From Hippasteria phrygiana (taxonomy: Eukaryota; Echinodermata; Asteroidea; Valvatida; Goniasteridae), in the NCBI GenBank assembly GCA_037893225.1, contig JAZGUH010000002.1, positions 1,860,001 through 1,924,000 of the forward strand: a stretch of 64,000 nucleotides of DNA. Direction: 5' to 3'. A program made the translations under genes and the position numbers. Below are positions 1-10,984 of this stretch, piece by piece; within the stretch, counting starts at the first letter, position 1; each line of letters opens with the position of its first letter. The notes under the pieces were generated by a model, which had not been told where the DNA came from, searched no databases, and saw only the letters and a list, made by a program, of their open reading frames with translations.

Positions 1-205
1 TTAGAATAGCCAAAATGAGTGACAGCACTCCTACACTACACATATAACGGCTCTTACAATGACTACCATTATGCCCTCTATTTTTATCATTGAATAATTA
101 TTACTCAATTTCTAGTTCTAAAACTATAATTTTACACTTTTAACCCTAACCCTCCAGGGTATTTTGGCTAGAAACCCTGCCAGACGCATCAGATTGCATA
201 CTTTG
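1..205. other. No gene seen; short inverted repeat edge
   Basis: AT-rich sequence with two telomere-like CCCTAA units near 141-153. The 13-base word at 173-185 (AACCCTGCCAGAC) recurs inverted at 269-281, so this flank and the intron of the next gene form a small fold-back. Confidence 0.5.
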
Positions 206-315
206 TCACATTGACTTGTGTGCAGAGTGCAGCAAGGTCAAGCTGTCACCACAGATGCACTGTGCTGTGTCTGGCAGGGTTAGGGTTAAAGAATATAAAA
301 ATAAACAAAACTTAC

Positions 316-476
316 CAGGTAAGTTCACATTTTTCACCAAAGATGATACTTCCAGCGATGTACAGCCGCTGATCAAAGGAAATTGCCCGATTTCCGTACC
401 TGTATTGTCGGCCATCGTGTCCGACTTGTAAAGGATTTGTAAAGGCATCAACAAAATCTCTCTTTCCATTCTTTTT
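316..476 (-). CDS. Probable second exon of the SAP-like protein gene
   Basis: On the minus strand a long pyrimidine tract (about 512-481) ends in ATAG at 480-477, a good 3' splice site. The frame after it reads KNGKRDFVDAFTNPLQVGHD and then GNRAISFDQRLYIAGSIIFG, which looks like coding sequence. It stops at a textbook donor (G|GTAAGT, GT at 315-314). This frame differs from the one that stays open across the same bases from exon 1 and is closed by a TAG exactly at the acceptor. Both signs favour a real exon. The phase join with exon 1 depends on which AG is used, so the intron limits are inferred. Confidence 0.45.
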
Positions 477-582
477 CTATTTGTGGGAAAGGTTGGATGA
501 AGAAAGATTCTGTTGAGCAAGGTCTCATTATCGGTTTTTCTGCAAGACCAGTGTCTTGCAGAAATTGTTTTTGTATATTTAC

Positions 583-916
583 AAATAAGTTTTCGCCGGT
601 CGTAATCCGCTCGAAAACAAATCAAATAATTGAAGACATCGTATAGTCCGAAATCTGGTATATTCGAGAAATCCTTCGTGAATCCAGGAAGATTAAATGG
701 GTCAGAAAATGTGCAGCCAGCGTCTTTCAATCTTTTGTCAAGAGTCTCCTTCAAGTTGGGGCTTGAAAGATTCGAGTCGGTTGTCAATTTCAGATTGGCC
801 ACGCACTTGCACAGTTCAACCAGTTCTTTCTTCAGGTAACCCGTTATTGAAACCCCTCTCTCTTGAAGAAATTTCTGCAGTTTCTTCACGTTCCAACCTT
901 CGAAGTTGTTATCCAT
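583..916 (-). CDS. First exon of a SAP-like protein (transposon-associated YqaJ/SWIM-type family)
   Basis: The ATG at 916 opens a frame whose first ~45 residues resemble a SAP-like DNA-binding helix-turn-helix (WNVKKLQKFLQERG, then a TGY..KELVEL stretch). It continues with FSNIPDFGLYDVFNYLICFRAD and DYDRRK. This N-terminus is typical of multi-exon animal proteins that later carry SWIM zinc fingers and YqaJ-type exonuclease domains; those later domains are not in this window. The frame stays open to 206, but codons after about 583 stop resembling the family, and a GTAAAT donor lies at 582-577. A second exon in another frame follows at about 476. Nothing shows activity. The gene could be a domesticated or degraded transposon gene; the exon end is uncertain. 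Confidence 0.5.
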
Positions 917-1533
917 TAAAGAAACTATAATTGCTAAAAAATAGGCCGCGTTTCGATAAGAACATACAACATGTACTGTAACGATTCGAGCGGTTGTTGT
1001 GTTTTAGAGTGGTGACAATCTCTATCGTGCGCTGTTTCACCCAGCGGTAGTTCCAGATACCAGACAGGGAAACCACCACTGGCCGTGCGTCGCCACGTTG
1101 CGGCTTGCCCCGAATCACGTGGTCTAGCAACAATGGTACTGACATGCATAATAATGATCAGTCTGGCACGACCGGCGCACGCTGTGCATCTTAGATTGAG
1201 CGAAGACGGGGTACAAGGATCTATGCAAATCAACGCGCAAAAGGCTTATTGGTGGCACCGTCACAACTTTTTATTGAGTTTTGTGAGGTGTGCACTCAGA
1301 AATTGCGCATCGCTTCGCGAAGTATTACAACTTAATTAAAGTACTTCCAATGAAGGTACATTCCCAAAACCTTGGAAAAATGTTGAATAAAAGTAATATC
1401 AGCCCCAAAAATTAAAATTATGCGTTAGAAAAGTCAGCTTTAGTTTTAGTTTTACTAGGGCTAGCCGTTTCGTTTCGCGTACCGGGCATTATCGGAAATG
1501 AAACACAATGCGCTTGACATGCCTAATAATAGA
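917..1533. other. No gene seen; 5' flank of the SAP-like gene
   Basis: The sequence is richer in CpG than its surroundings between about 950 and 1340, as expected for the upstream region of the minus-strand gene ending at 916. No TATA box or other defined promoter element stands out. The open frames here are short and lack recognisable domains. Confidence 0.35.
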
Positions 1534-1670
1534 CGAGTTCGATAATGCTCAGGTCAAAGGTCAGCTGTACCAAATTCCACCTCGTCGTATCGGCAATTCA
1601 CACTTTTGGTACAGCTGACCTGTGACCTTTTACCCACATTGCATTTTTGCAAAAGTCAATATCGAACTCG
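1534..1670. repeat. Imperfect palindrome (fold-back/MITE-like)
   Basis: CGAGTTCGATA at 1534-1544 is matched inverted at 1660-1670. An inner exact 16-base arm (GGTCAGCTGTACCAAA, 1559-1574) pairs with 1605-1620. The arms enclose only about 30 bases. This is the layout of a small fold-back element; no target duplication was established. Confidence 0.55.
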
Positions 1671-3200
1671 CTTATTTCAATTACATTTTTATGATAGATT
1701 TTAGTAGTAGTAGTAGTAATACCCGAGCGAGATTTTGGAATTTCAAATCTGAAAGAAAGAGGCAAGTGGGAAAAACAATTTCCGTCCAAAATCCAATTAT
1801 TAAAATCCTACCCATATCTTGTACCATGGAGGTTGTACGTAGTGTCTAGCATACTCCTGTAGCATACTCCTGTACGTATGTACTGTTGTGTTGGTTAATG
1901 GCGCCTCGCCTTCAAATTGAAGAGCGCCCTCTCCTCGCACTTGGTGTTCACATGCGCCTCATGCAAAAATAGACTGGTCCCCAGTCCCTCATGTAGCGGG
2001 TAATAAAACAAACCTAGCAGATTCATCTTTGTAAGAGTGACGTCATTTTGACGTGACTTACGTAACAGTAGCGTATCCAGCTGCCCCCCCCCCCCCCCCA
2101 TACGCCATGTTGGAGTCGAGTCCACAATCTGGGGCAAGATGCGACACGCTATTGTTTTTGTGCTATAACTGTAATATTGCACTTTAGAGTATACAGGGGG
2201 TATATTTATACCATCATGTGTTTTTCAAAGTTTGCTTCGGTTAGAAATAGTTTAATTTTAGCGCATTTTCAAATTTTTGCAAATGTCCTATTTTACCCCG
2301 CAAAATGGGGCAAGATGGGTGTATATATATGTGCACATATATTAACAGTGTACACGTAACGGTTCAAGATTTGGGACTTTCAAAAAGCAATTAGATAAAC
2401 ATCACAAAATAGACAAACTTCATTTAGCAATTTTTTCAAAAGCATTTTTTTGTTCGATATATACAACATCATTTTGAAAAACATTTCAGTCACTACTATA
2501 CAAAAAAATCAACACTTTTTCAAATTCTGAACTGAACCATTCAATGTTTACTATGAAAACACTGGTTTATTGTTAAATCTTGAAGCATAAAATTGTATAC
2601 AGGTTGATCAATTTTGTTTTTAAATCACGACTATTAGTTTCAAACAGAAATTAGCTATTTATATTCAAGATTCAAAACTGTCCCATTTTACCCCATATAA
2701 ATGATTCGGTATATTAAAATCAATATGTTTGTCCCAATTAGCCCCAAAGATAAACACGATTGGGGCAATATAAGACATTTTGGAAAAAACAGCGGCAAAA
2801 ACAACTAGTCGGCCTTGTTCGGCCTTACAATGTCATTTTGTCGAAACATGAAAGCTATATCTGGATAACTATCGCACAACCGGGGATCCGTTAATTCCAA
2901 CACTAGATCACAATCATAGCGTGCACAGATCTTTGACTTCTCATGAAACTGGTTCACAGGAAAAATCTACTGTCAACCTTTGATTCCGTGTACGCACGTT
3001 GTGATGTGACTCGCCACCGTGCATCACGAATGAAATGGTTAGATGTAAAAGGAGGACCCCAGAGGCGGATTATAAGCAGGCGAAACTCTTCTAATAGAGT
3101 TGCTTCCAGTCGTTCTATTTTCTTTTCAATAAAATGGCTTTGCGTTTGAATGTCCCGTTTAATTTCCCCGTGTCCCATCTAATTGCCCCACTATACCCTG
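1671..3200. other. No gene seen; GGGGCAA/TTGCCCC-rich spacer
   Basis: The stretch holds a GTA microsatellite near 1702-1718, a direct repeat of AGCATACTCCTGT near 1849-1875, and a run of 16 C at 2084-2099. From about 2120 to 3195 the words GGGGCAAGATG, TTTTACCCC, AATTAGCCCC and AATTGCCCC recur in both orientations at intervals. No coding frame with recognisable content was found. Confidence 0.4.
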
Positions 3201-3300
3201 CCAAGTTCCCGGACCAAGTTCTCCGAGCAGGCTACGGGTCGAGTCCGAGTACGATCGAGTCCTGGGCTGGGCCAAAAACTCGAGTCCCATCAGGGTTCGA

Positions 3301-3389
3301 GTTAGCTTGAGTAGTCCAGCTCTAGGCTCACGACATGACATTCTGAGATTCGCCACCATCGAGCCTAGAGCTGGAATTTTCAAGCTAGG
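3301..3389. repeat. 29-bp inverted repeat in CGAGT-rich DNA
   Basis: CCAGCTCTAGGCTC (3316-3329) pairs exactly with 3361-3374, and the pairing extends outward imperfectly to 3301 and 3389. It sits in DNA rich in CGAGTCC/GAGTACG words that runs up to the next element at 3415. Confidence 0.5.
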
Positions 3390-3414
3390 TCGAGTACGAG
3401 CCGTGTACGTACGA

Positions 3415-4922
3415 GTACACTCTAAAAACGGATTGGTTGAAATAACCATGGAGGTAGAATGTTACCAATATATTGCTTAAAACAACCAGTTATTGGTTGA
3501 TATGTGTCCAACCAATTGGATTGGTTGGACACATACCTAGCAAACACAAAACTTTCAAAAAACGTTTTGGTTAGGTTTTACTAGGTCACTTACGTCTTCG
3601 TCTTAAAAGGACGTTTCTAAAACGCGTATAAAACGTTGCAGATTACGTACAATTCAGAGGTTTTTCCAGGACGTTCACTAACAACGTTTTCCGGACGTTA
3701 GAAAATGTACCTACATGAAACGGTCTTTTGCGACGTTGGAAAAACGTTTTTCGGACGTCAGAAAATGTACATAAATTAAACGGTCTTCTAGTGACGTTTT
3801 AAAAACGTATTTCCCCGAATGTTGAAAAACTTTGAAATCAAACGTACAGAAACTAACACAAAACGTTTAAAAACGTTTTAGTTAGGTTCTGTATAGTTTA
3901 CTTACGTCTTCGTCTTCAAAAACGTTTTTCAAACGTGACTTAAACGTTTCAGTTTACGTATAACTCGGAGGTCTTAAGTACGTTTTTCCAGAACGTTCGC
4001 GTAACGTTTTTTGGACGTTGCAAAATGTACTAACATTAAACGTTCTTTTGTGACTTTTAAAAAAACGTTTTTTTCTGGACGTACGAACTGACCAATCAGA
4101 ACTGAGGAAATTTGTGTTCACAAAAGTCATGTTAAATTTTGGTGTTTAGTCCAAAATCACACTTTCTTGACCATAATGTGCAATTATTCAAACAATTTTA
4201 CATAGGTGATTTTTTTATTAAATCTCCTTTTGTATTCAAATATTGTAATTGTTCATGGAAAACCATGACTTCATCATAGCAGGAAATGTTGATTATAAAG
4301 GTAACTCACGACAATGCCTAATTTGTAGTGTGTAGTAGGTTCGTATTTGTATACATTCGTAGTTTTATATATCGTATCTTTGCATATATAATCCCCACTA
4401 AGCAAGCCCAAGTGGCCGGGGCCTTGTTGGGCTTTTGATGGGCAACTGAGTGATCCCAATTGGGTTTCCCATATGGAGCCCCATACAGTTTTGGCTGATG
4501 GGGCCACTATTAAGGGCTAGCCCAGACCTGCCCAAAAGGGTCCCACATGGGTGTAAATAAGTTACTTCTATTTAGTCTGGTTCCCACTCCATTCATTTCT
4601 GTAAATTTGCACTTAGGCCTACTATCTTGCAACGTAGCTTAATTCCAGTAAATAGACATTTAGTTTTTATGTTTAAGTTTTTAATACGTTTTTTTATGTT
4701 CTGGGAAAGTTCTTGGAACGTTCTTAGAACGTCACAAAGTTACGTTTTTAAAACGTCCAAAACTGTCCACAAACTTTCGTCCAAAAAACGTTTTTTTGAA
4801 ACGTCCACAAAACATAAAGAGGTACGTTCAAAAACGTTCAGAAAACGTTAAATGGTTTGCTGGTATCTACCAATCCTACCAATATATTGGTTGTTTTCAA
4901 CCAATCCGTTTTTAGAGTGTAC
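3415..4922. mobile_element. Non-autonomous DNA transposon with ~27-bp TIRs and AACGTT-rich arms
   Basis: The left end GTACACTCTAAAAACGGATT (from 3415) recurs inverted at about 4896-4922. Further in, both sides carry CCAATATATTGG-like words and then many AAAACGTTTT-type words, so the arms are long imperfect inverted repeats. The left arm has a direct duplication of about 313 bp: CTTACGTCTTCGTCTT occurs at about 3590 and again at about 3903. The middle (about 4390-4560) is a GCCCAA/GGGGCC-rich patch like another small repeat. No transposase frame is present, so movement would need a partner. GTAC occurs on both outer edges. Confidence 0.65.
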
Positions 4923-5172
4923 ATATAGCTAGCTATACATAAACAGTCTAGTACGGGCCGAGTACGAGTACACCATGAAATATAAATGCCAAGTTATGTT
5001 CTAAACATTATTTATAACGTTTATATGCAGCTTATAACACCGATAATAAAGTCATGGTTTACCATGAGCAATTTCAATATTTGAATACAAAAGGAGAATG
5101 TAATGAGAATCTTCACCTATGTTTGTAATAAAAAAATAAATTCTATTGTGGAATTGTTTGGTCAAGAAATTA
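4160..5172. repeat. Pair of ~120-bp inverted repeats
   Basis: A block at about 4160-4276 (words TTTCTTGACC, CATAGGTGA, CTCCTTTTGTATTCAAATAT, TTCATGG..AACCATGACTT) is repeated inverted at about 5050-5172. The pair straddles the right end of the AACGTT-rich element, so one copy lies inside that element and the other outside it. Confidence 0.55.
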
Positions 5173-6150
5173 GTGTCTTTTTGCCCATTGCAATTTAACC
5201 TGACTTCTGTAAACAAAAATCTCCTAATTTCTGATTGGTCGTACTAACGAGCGGCCTTTTACGGGTTTGCCTGTAAAATGTAACACGCAGCCTCCATTTA
5301 CGGTTAGACCACCGCATTTTCTGCCATTCAGCGGGCCGCATCCGTGACCGTCTCGGATTCATCAAAATTGGCGACAGTGACGCACAGTTGGTCACAGTTT
5401 TTGTTTAAGGGTCACCTTTCCCGGTAGCGAGAGACTGCTCAGACAGTCGCAGAAACTGGCCGTAGGCCTGTCGCACCACCAACAACGCATTACTTTACTA
5501 ATGTAGTATACATCATTTGCAAACATCAAAAAACAAAACTACTGAATTATTACAAAATACCGTATAGACTGTAAGTAAATAGCAGTCTCAAGCATCCTGT
5601 CAAATCATGGCACCTGGTGTGCTGTCGTTTTCAAGAAAAGTGAAAATTTATATCGTTTTCTAACGATTGTTGGCCGACAATCGTTGGAAATTCCCTGACG
5701 TCTATAAATTACTCCGTTTTGTCTAAAGTATAGTCATGGAACCAGACTATAGTAGAACAGATTTTTTTTTATCTCTACGCTGACTACGGTTTTCCCAGGC
5801 TCTATGCACACAGGTCAGTGTTGCAGTAATACGGTATTTGCTAGCACCCTATAAAATACTAACCCCCAAATCCATTTATATCTGAAAATTACACCAAAAG
5901 CAAATGATGTAAACTACCTTATGAAGCCATATATGTGTGGCTACTTAGTTACAGTGTTGGAGCAAAGGCTTTGACCCTCAAGGCCAAGGCCAAGGCTTCG
6001 ACTCACAAGGCCAAGGCTTTTGCCCTCAAGGCCCATGCCAGGGCCAAGGCAACGGGCAAGGCCCTATACAAAAATGACTACATGCAGGCCGACTCATAAA
6101 ATGTAGCCACACCATGAATCGCTCTTATTAAGAAGAGAAGACACTATCAT
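5173..6150. other. No gene seen
   Basis: A 9-bp stem hairpin lies at 5662-5685 (AACGATTGT ... ACAATCGTT). A low-complexity run of GGCCAAGGC-like words occupies about 5965-6065. No supported coding frame. Confidence 0.4.
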
Positions 6151-6223
6151 TATTGTCATTTACTTTCAATTTTCAAGCACCCAGGATTTTGATTCTAATG
6201 TTCGTTTTCGTTTTAATAGGGAC

Positions 6224-6252
6224 ATCTATTTATTTATTTATTTATTTGTTTA
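6224..6252. repeat. (ATTT)n microsatellite
   Basis: Simple run of TTTA/ATTT units just ahead of the retrotransposon endonuclease fragment. Confidence 0.7.
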
Positions 6253-6261
6253 ATATTGAAC

Positions 6262-6480
6262 TAAAACAAGCGTCATCCAAAAACACAATAGGCCTAATTG
6301 GTGTTTTATACAAACATCCACAAGTTTTATACAATGACTTCATGTACCACTTCGAAGACATACTCACCCGCATTTCTACTGAAAACAAACACTGCATTCT
6401 TTCTGCAGACTTTAATATAAATCTTTTAAATTATGAGGATAATATCTCTGTTCAAAATTTTCTTGATACTGTGACGTGTC
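6262..6480 (+). pseudogene. Non-LTR retrotransposon endonuclease (EEP/APE) fragment
   Basis: The frame reads IGLIGVLYKHPQVLYNDF and then ILSADFNINLLNY. The first is the Y(R/K)HP stretch and the second the (G/A)DFN motif of the apurinic-type endonuclease of CR1/L2/Jockey-like LINEs. Only about 70 residues of an endonuclease of roughly 230 are present, with no reverse transcriptase after it. The usual GDFN is ADFN here. It ends where a GC-rich unrelated sequence begins (about 6480). A dead 5'-part fragment; it may belong to the same family as the RT scrap near 13.7 kb, but they do not overlap so this is not testable here. Confidence 0.75.
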
Positions 6481-6559
6481 GATCGGCCGCCCTCTCTTGA
6501 CGCCGGTCCCCTTGGTAGCGTGCCGTCTCGATGGCGTTAAACCATGTCGGTGGAATATG

Positions 6560-6860
6560 GTGTACTATAAGGGCCACCGCTCCAACGTGGTAAGACACAT
6601 AGAATTAACGTGGTAAGACACATGGAATATCGCAGTAAGACACGTTATTGACGTGGTAAGAGTGTTTATTGGCGCGGTAAGAGTGTTGATTGACGCGGTA
6701 AGAAATGTTGATTGACGCGGTAAAAGAGACTTTAGTGGCGTAGTACGAGTGTTGGACTGACGCGGTAAGAGACGTACTTGACTTGGCGACAAAGTGGGAC
6801 TGACGAGGTAAGAGAGGCTTCATGTAGCGTGGTAAGAGTCGTGGTAAGGGATTGCCACCA
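6560..6860. repeat. ~22-bp degenerate minisatellite
   Basis: Repeats of ACGCGGTAAGAGTGTTGATTG with variation, about a dozen copies. Open frames on the minus strand here are repeat translations (LLPRQS/SLTASIN-like) and are not genes. Confidence 0.7.
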
Positions 6861-7119
6861 CGGTAGCCGATAGACAACGTAATTTCAAAAATGTACATGT
6901 AAATCTTCAATATAGGGTGTGTATTCTTTTTAATAGCACACTGACGAAATACCCATATTTCGGCCAATGGTGTCAAGATGGACGTGGCAAGGGAGGATAA
7001 ATAAATTTTAAAAAGTCAATGTCGTACTCAATTGAATGTATATTTTAAACACTGGAAACCTGCTGAAAGGGGCCTAAAATGCGGCTACAATAGGCCCATC
7101 GCGGTACTGAACAAAGGGT

Positions 7120-7185
7120 TACACCCCTATGTTCCGGCACCCCTATGTTCCGACAACTCAACCTATGTTCCGACACCCCTATGTA
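7120..7185. repeat. 17-bp minisatellite, left copies
   Basis: Four copies of CACCCCTATGTTCCGA-type units, the inverse of the block at 8433-8637. Confidence 0.7.
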
Positions 7186-8432
7186 AGTATGGGCTCAATC
7201 CGTTGTCTGAGTGAGGAGAAAATATTGAAAAACAAACCACTCCCACCCCCATGTGCATTGGCTACCGGGCCTGCAAAATAATAACGGGACCCGCCTGCAG
7301 ATAGCATAGACTTATACAAAATGACGCAATATGCCTTTGCCAACAACATGGTGGACCCATTTTCATGGCTGCTTACCGCAGAATTGTGTGCTTGCGATCA
7401 CCATTTTTCGCTTAAAAGGCAAGCGCCGAAATTCTGCGTTAGCCTAGCTGTGTATGCCTTGTTACGTTAAAGGAACCATGCTTCTCAAATTGACCGGATC
7501 ACATTCTATTTCATAAATATATTCATTTATATGTACAATGTACACACAATGCATACCCGTGATGAATGGGTAATGTGCCTCGATCTACGTCACACACTTA
7601 TGTTAATGAGGGTCCCACTCAGGGGGCGGAGTAGCTTGGACAAACATTTTCAAAAATTGTTTTCTCATATTTAATCTGGGAAATAATTGTCTCTGGACAC
7701 AAAATATCATTGTCAAGATAATACTTTATTGTTTTAAGCAGGAATAATGGAATATAAATCCTAAATCATGTTTCCTTTAAGTGCGCACAAGCCAAAATTC
7801 CTTGCTAACCTTTGAAATACGCTTACAAGCCTTCTGTAAGCGTCGATTCCATGCAGTGCACACGCGCGATGTGCAATTTACATTTTTCATGAGAAAGGCC
7901 CATTCTTCTTATTGCACCCGAATCTAATTTAAAAAAATTTCCAGACAGTTTCCCCTTGCGGTTTATTGCTTTATTATTTTAGGTTGCACTGAGAAAGTTT
8001 TACAGAAAACTAACCACTATGCAACACTCAACAACTGACGTAGCCCTAGCCGTGCAGCACATAAAAGGAGTCCTACATAGGGCCACAACTGACGTTGACC
8101 TTTGTTGATCCACTAGGCCTACTTGAGAACTCGTTTCTGGCACCAAATTCATTGCTTTCCTCAGCTAGCTTGCCCCCGTTTCATAGCTGAGTCAACCGCG
8201 GAATTCTGCGCTTGCGTTTACCATTCTGCGCGGGCAAGCGCCGATTTCGTATTAAGCGAAAACCTTTAACGCGAACACGCATGCGCACTGACAAAAATGT
8301 CTTGCTAACTGATGTATAAAGCGCAGAATGTCCTTCTTCCCCGAGCGTCGATTCTTTATTTACGGTGAGACAGCCATGAATGTGGGCCCTCCTGTCACCA
8401 ACATACCAGTCTCAACAGGCCAACATAACCTT

Positions 8433-8637
8433 ATTTTCGGGTGTCGGAACATAGGGGTGTCGGAACATAGGGGTGTCGGAACATAGGTTAAGTTGTCGGA
8501 AGATAGGGGTGTCGGAACATAGGGACGTCGGAACATAGGGACGTCGGAACATAGGTTGAGTTGTCGGAAGGTAGGGGTGTCGGAACATAGGGGTGTCGGA
8601 ACATAGGGCTGTCGGAACATAGGGCTGTTACCGAACA
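8433..8637. repeat. 17-bp minisatellite (GTGTCGGAACATAGGGG)
   Basis: About eleven units, with two variant units containing TTGTCGGAAG. The unit occurs inverted beside the left TIR, so the block is part of the inverted-repeat element. Confidence 0.8.
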
Positions 8638-9104
8638 AAGCGTACCGGTACTTCGTCCATTGGTCAGGCACAAGTGACCTGGCCATCATGAACAGCGCCC
8701 CGCTGGCCCCTACGCATAACGGGTGCGTGAGCCTTTCTTTTTATACTTGACTATTTTGATAGATGTGTTGCTTTTCTAAAATATAAATTTGATACCTATA
8801 TAGGCGTCGCCAAGATTTTTTCTAAAGGGGCAAAGCACTCACCAGAAATCAGCAAAGGGAGAAATCACCGGCCGTGGAAAAATCGAAAGGGAGGGGGGTG
8901 CTGGACATCACTCGACGCTTTGTTCAATACCGCGATGGGCCTATTGTAGCCGCATTTTAGGCCCCTTTCAGCAGGTTTCGTGTGTTTTAAATATACATTC
9001 AATTGAGTACGACGTTAACTTGGCACCTCGTCTTCTGTTCTATTTATTTATTTTAAAGAATTGCCTTTTGTGAATTTCCAGTGGGGATAAGTATAGTACA
9101 CCAT

Positions 9105-9215
9105 AGTGGAATGTATCCTCGGTGGAATACCGTCGGTGGAATATTGTCAGTGGAATATTGTCACTGGAATACCGCCGGTGGAATGTCCTCGATGGAATAC
9201 CGCCGGTGAAATGTG
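9105..9215. repeat. ~15-18-bp minisatellite (GGTGGAATACCGTC)
   Basis: Degenerate tandem copies of GTCGGTGGAATATTGTC and relatives. The word TATAGTACACCA just upstream (about 9093) is inverted relative to TGGTGTACTATA at about 6560, so this may be the outer edge of a larger inverted structure. Confidence 0.6.
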
Positions 9216-9239
9216 AAAGGGGACTGGAATCGGACTATG

Positions 9240-10640
9240 GAAGGGGGAGTAGGGAAGTGGTAATTCCTGAGCTTAGTTATTCCCTCAAGCCCTTTTATTT
9301 AACCTGGGACTTTGGCAAAGCATTCAGCGATTCTCAGTCTAATTAACGATGAGCCAGTGGAATTAGTGTATTCAGTCAGAAATCATAATCACTCCTCTTC
9401 ATCCTCCTTATTCGTCTAGTATTAGTTAAACCCTAATTACTTGCTCCAAATCACGAAATAATCACTTAAATAATCTGCCTAAATACTCCAGCCGCGCCCT
9501 GCAGCTGCTTTTATACCTCCTGAGCCCCCATAGCCCATGTACAATCTCTCTCTGCCATTATAACAGTGCATAAGTCCAATTGACCAATCGGATGTCAGGA
9601 TTCACGAGTATGCAAAGTGTTGTGACTCGGTGTTATACAGTAATCATACATACAGTTGGCGATTCAATTTAACACATACAGTTCGTGCTCCGTCACATAG
9701 CACCCCCCCCCCCCCCCCCCCTTCCCCACACCCAAGTTTTCAGTCCCTGAAAACTAAGTTACAATTTTCAGTAAACCCTAAAATTCTCTTATACAAACTC
9801 CTCAAACTTGACATAACATAACTTGCCAATGTTTTTCTTAAACACATAAAGAAAAAGCACAAGTTAAACAAGTGAGGTTACATGAACAATAAACCGGAAC
9901 AACTTGAACAACTACTGGAATAACTTCGTCTTATTACAACTTAGTGTCACAGGTTGTCCCAACGTTTAATGGATTCCTGCTAGGTTCGTAGTTTTGTTAA
10001 AGGAACTTTGCTCAGAAATATATCCACACGGACAGCAAGTTAACGTTGATCCTCTTTCTCGGGATAAAGTGTTGTATTTCAATAAACATAGGTCATCACA
10101 AAAAATATACAGTGCATACAACAATATAGAAATGAGGATAAGAAATCAATTAAATGGTTCAGTTCATTTCAAAGCAAATCAGTGGATAATCCCAATTAAA
10201 TGAATTTCTTGAATCGCTAAACAAGAGTTAAAATTTGGCTACAGTCACGAGCAATAAACTCAATCGGAAAATGTAAAATAAAGAAGTACCTTGAATCGAA
10301 ATAGGCACAGGAATATTGTTAAATGCACAAGGGGTCATCCAGTTATAGCACTGATGTGGTACACGATAATTCAAATCAAAATAAAATGGCAAATACATCA
10401 TATTATAAATACAGGTTACGAGTCTTAGCTGGATTTTCTTGCGCTTGCATCAGAACTTGGGTGCGGCTTGATGGACTTGACTGAGGCTTGACACGGGGGT
10501 GGCTCTGAGTCCGAAGATCAAGGTTCACGCACACAAGCCGAGTTCCGATGATGACATCACGAACAACAGGGGAATGGGACAGGTGTGTGGGGAAGCGAAC
10601 CGGGTCGGCTCCCCAAAGCGTGACTTATGTGAAGTACTCT
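9240..10640. other. No gene seen
   Basis: AT-rich DNA with a run of 19 C at 9703-9721. Open frames are short with no recognisable domain. Confidence 0.4.
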
Positions 10641-10784
10641 CTGTATCAGAAGAGCACAATGGTGAGGGTGAGAAGGGCTATCATTAGAAAATGACTTTAG
10701 GGAAAGCACAAAAGTTTCCAATGATACTAAGTGTAAACGGGCACTCAATCTGAACAGCCCTCTCACCAGAGGTCCGAATCGCTT
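10641..10784 (-). pseudogene. Exon-like block, copy 2 (lacks the 5' splice site)
   Basis: About 90% identical to 11985-12127. On the minus strand it starts right after a TTTCAG acceptor-like site, but after GATACAG it runs into AGAGTACTT instead of a GT donor. One extra T relative to copy 1 shifts the frame. It could be a processed or truncated copy, or an exon continuing into another one. Confidence 0.4.
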
Positions 10785-10984
10785 CTGAAATATCGAGGAT
10801 CAACACATATTTGTTATACAGAACTAAAATATAAAAAACAACAACAATATCTCCAACTAAAATATGAAACACTTAAAAGAATGCTTACAAAAAAGGGGGT
10901 GAGACTGAAAATGATTGAAACTGCATATCTTTTGGGATGTTCGCCCAGAACACATTTTCAAGGGAATGATACTTTCAGTATAAC

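Larger units (their letters stand above)
7021..9013. mobile_element. 2-kb element with ~95-bp terminal inverted repeats
   Basis: 7021-7117 and 8919-9013 are inverted copies with only a few mismatches (from GTCGTACTCAATTGAATGTA inward to TGAACAAAG). Just inside the left TIR, and inverted near the right side, lies the same 17-bp minisatellite. A copy of the inner TIR edge also occurs at about 8625-8660, so the right side looks rearranged or nested (8660-8905). Two related blocks, about 7370-7445 and 8195-8265, share CGGAATTCTGCGCTTGC-like sequence. No transposase frame was found. Confidence 0.65.

Noticed and set aside
141..288. Telomere-like CCCTAA / TTAGGG words
   Set aside because: Only two units on each side, forming a small inverted repeat; not a telomere or an interstitial array.
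6153..6261. Upstream part of the frame containing the LINE endonuclease scrap
   Set aside because: It consists of Phe/Leu/Tyr-rich codons over the ATTT microsatellite, not retrotransposon sequence.
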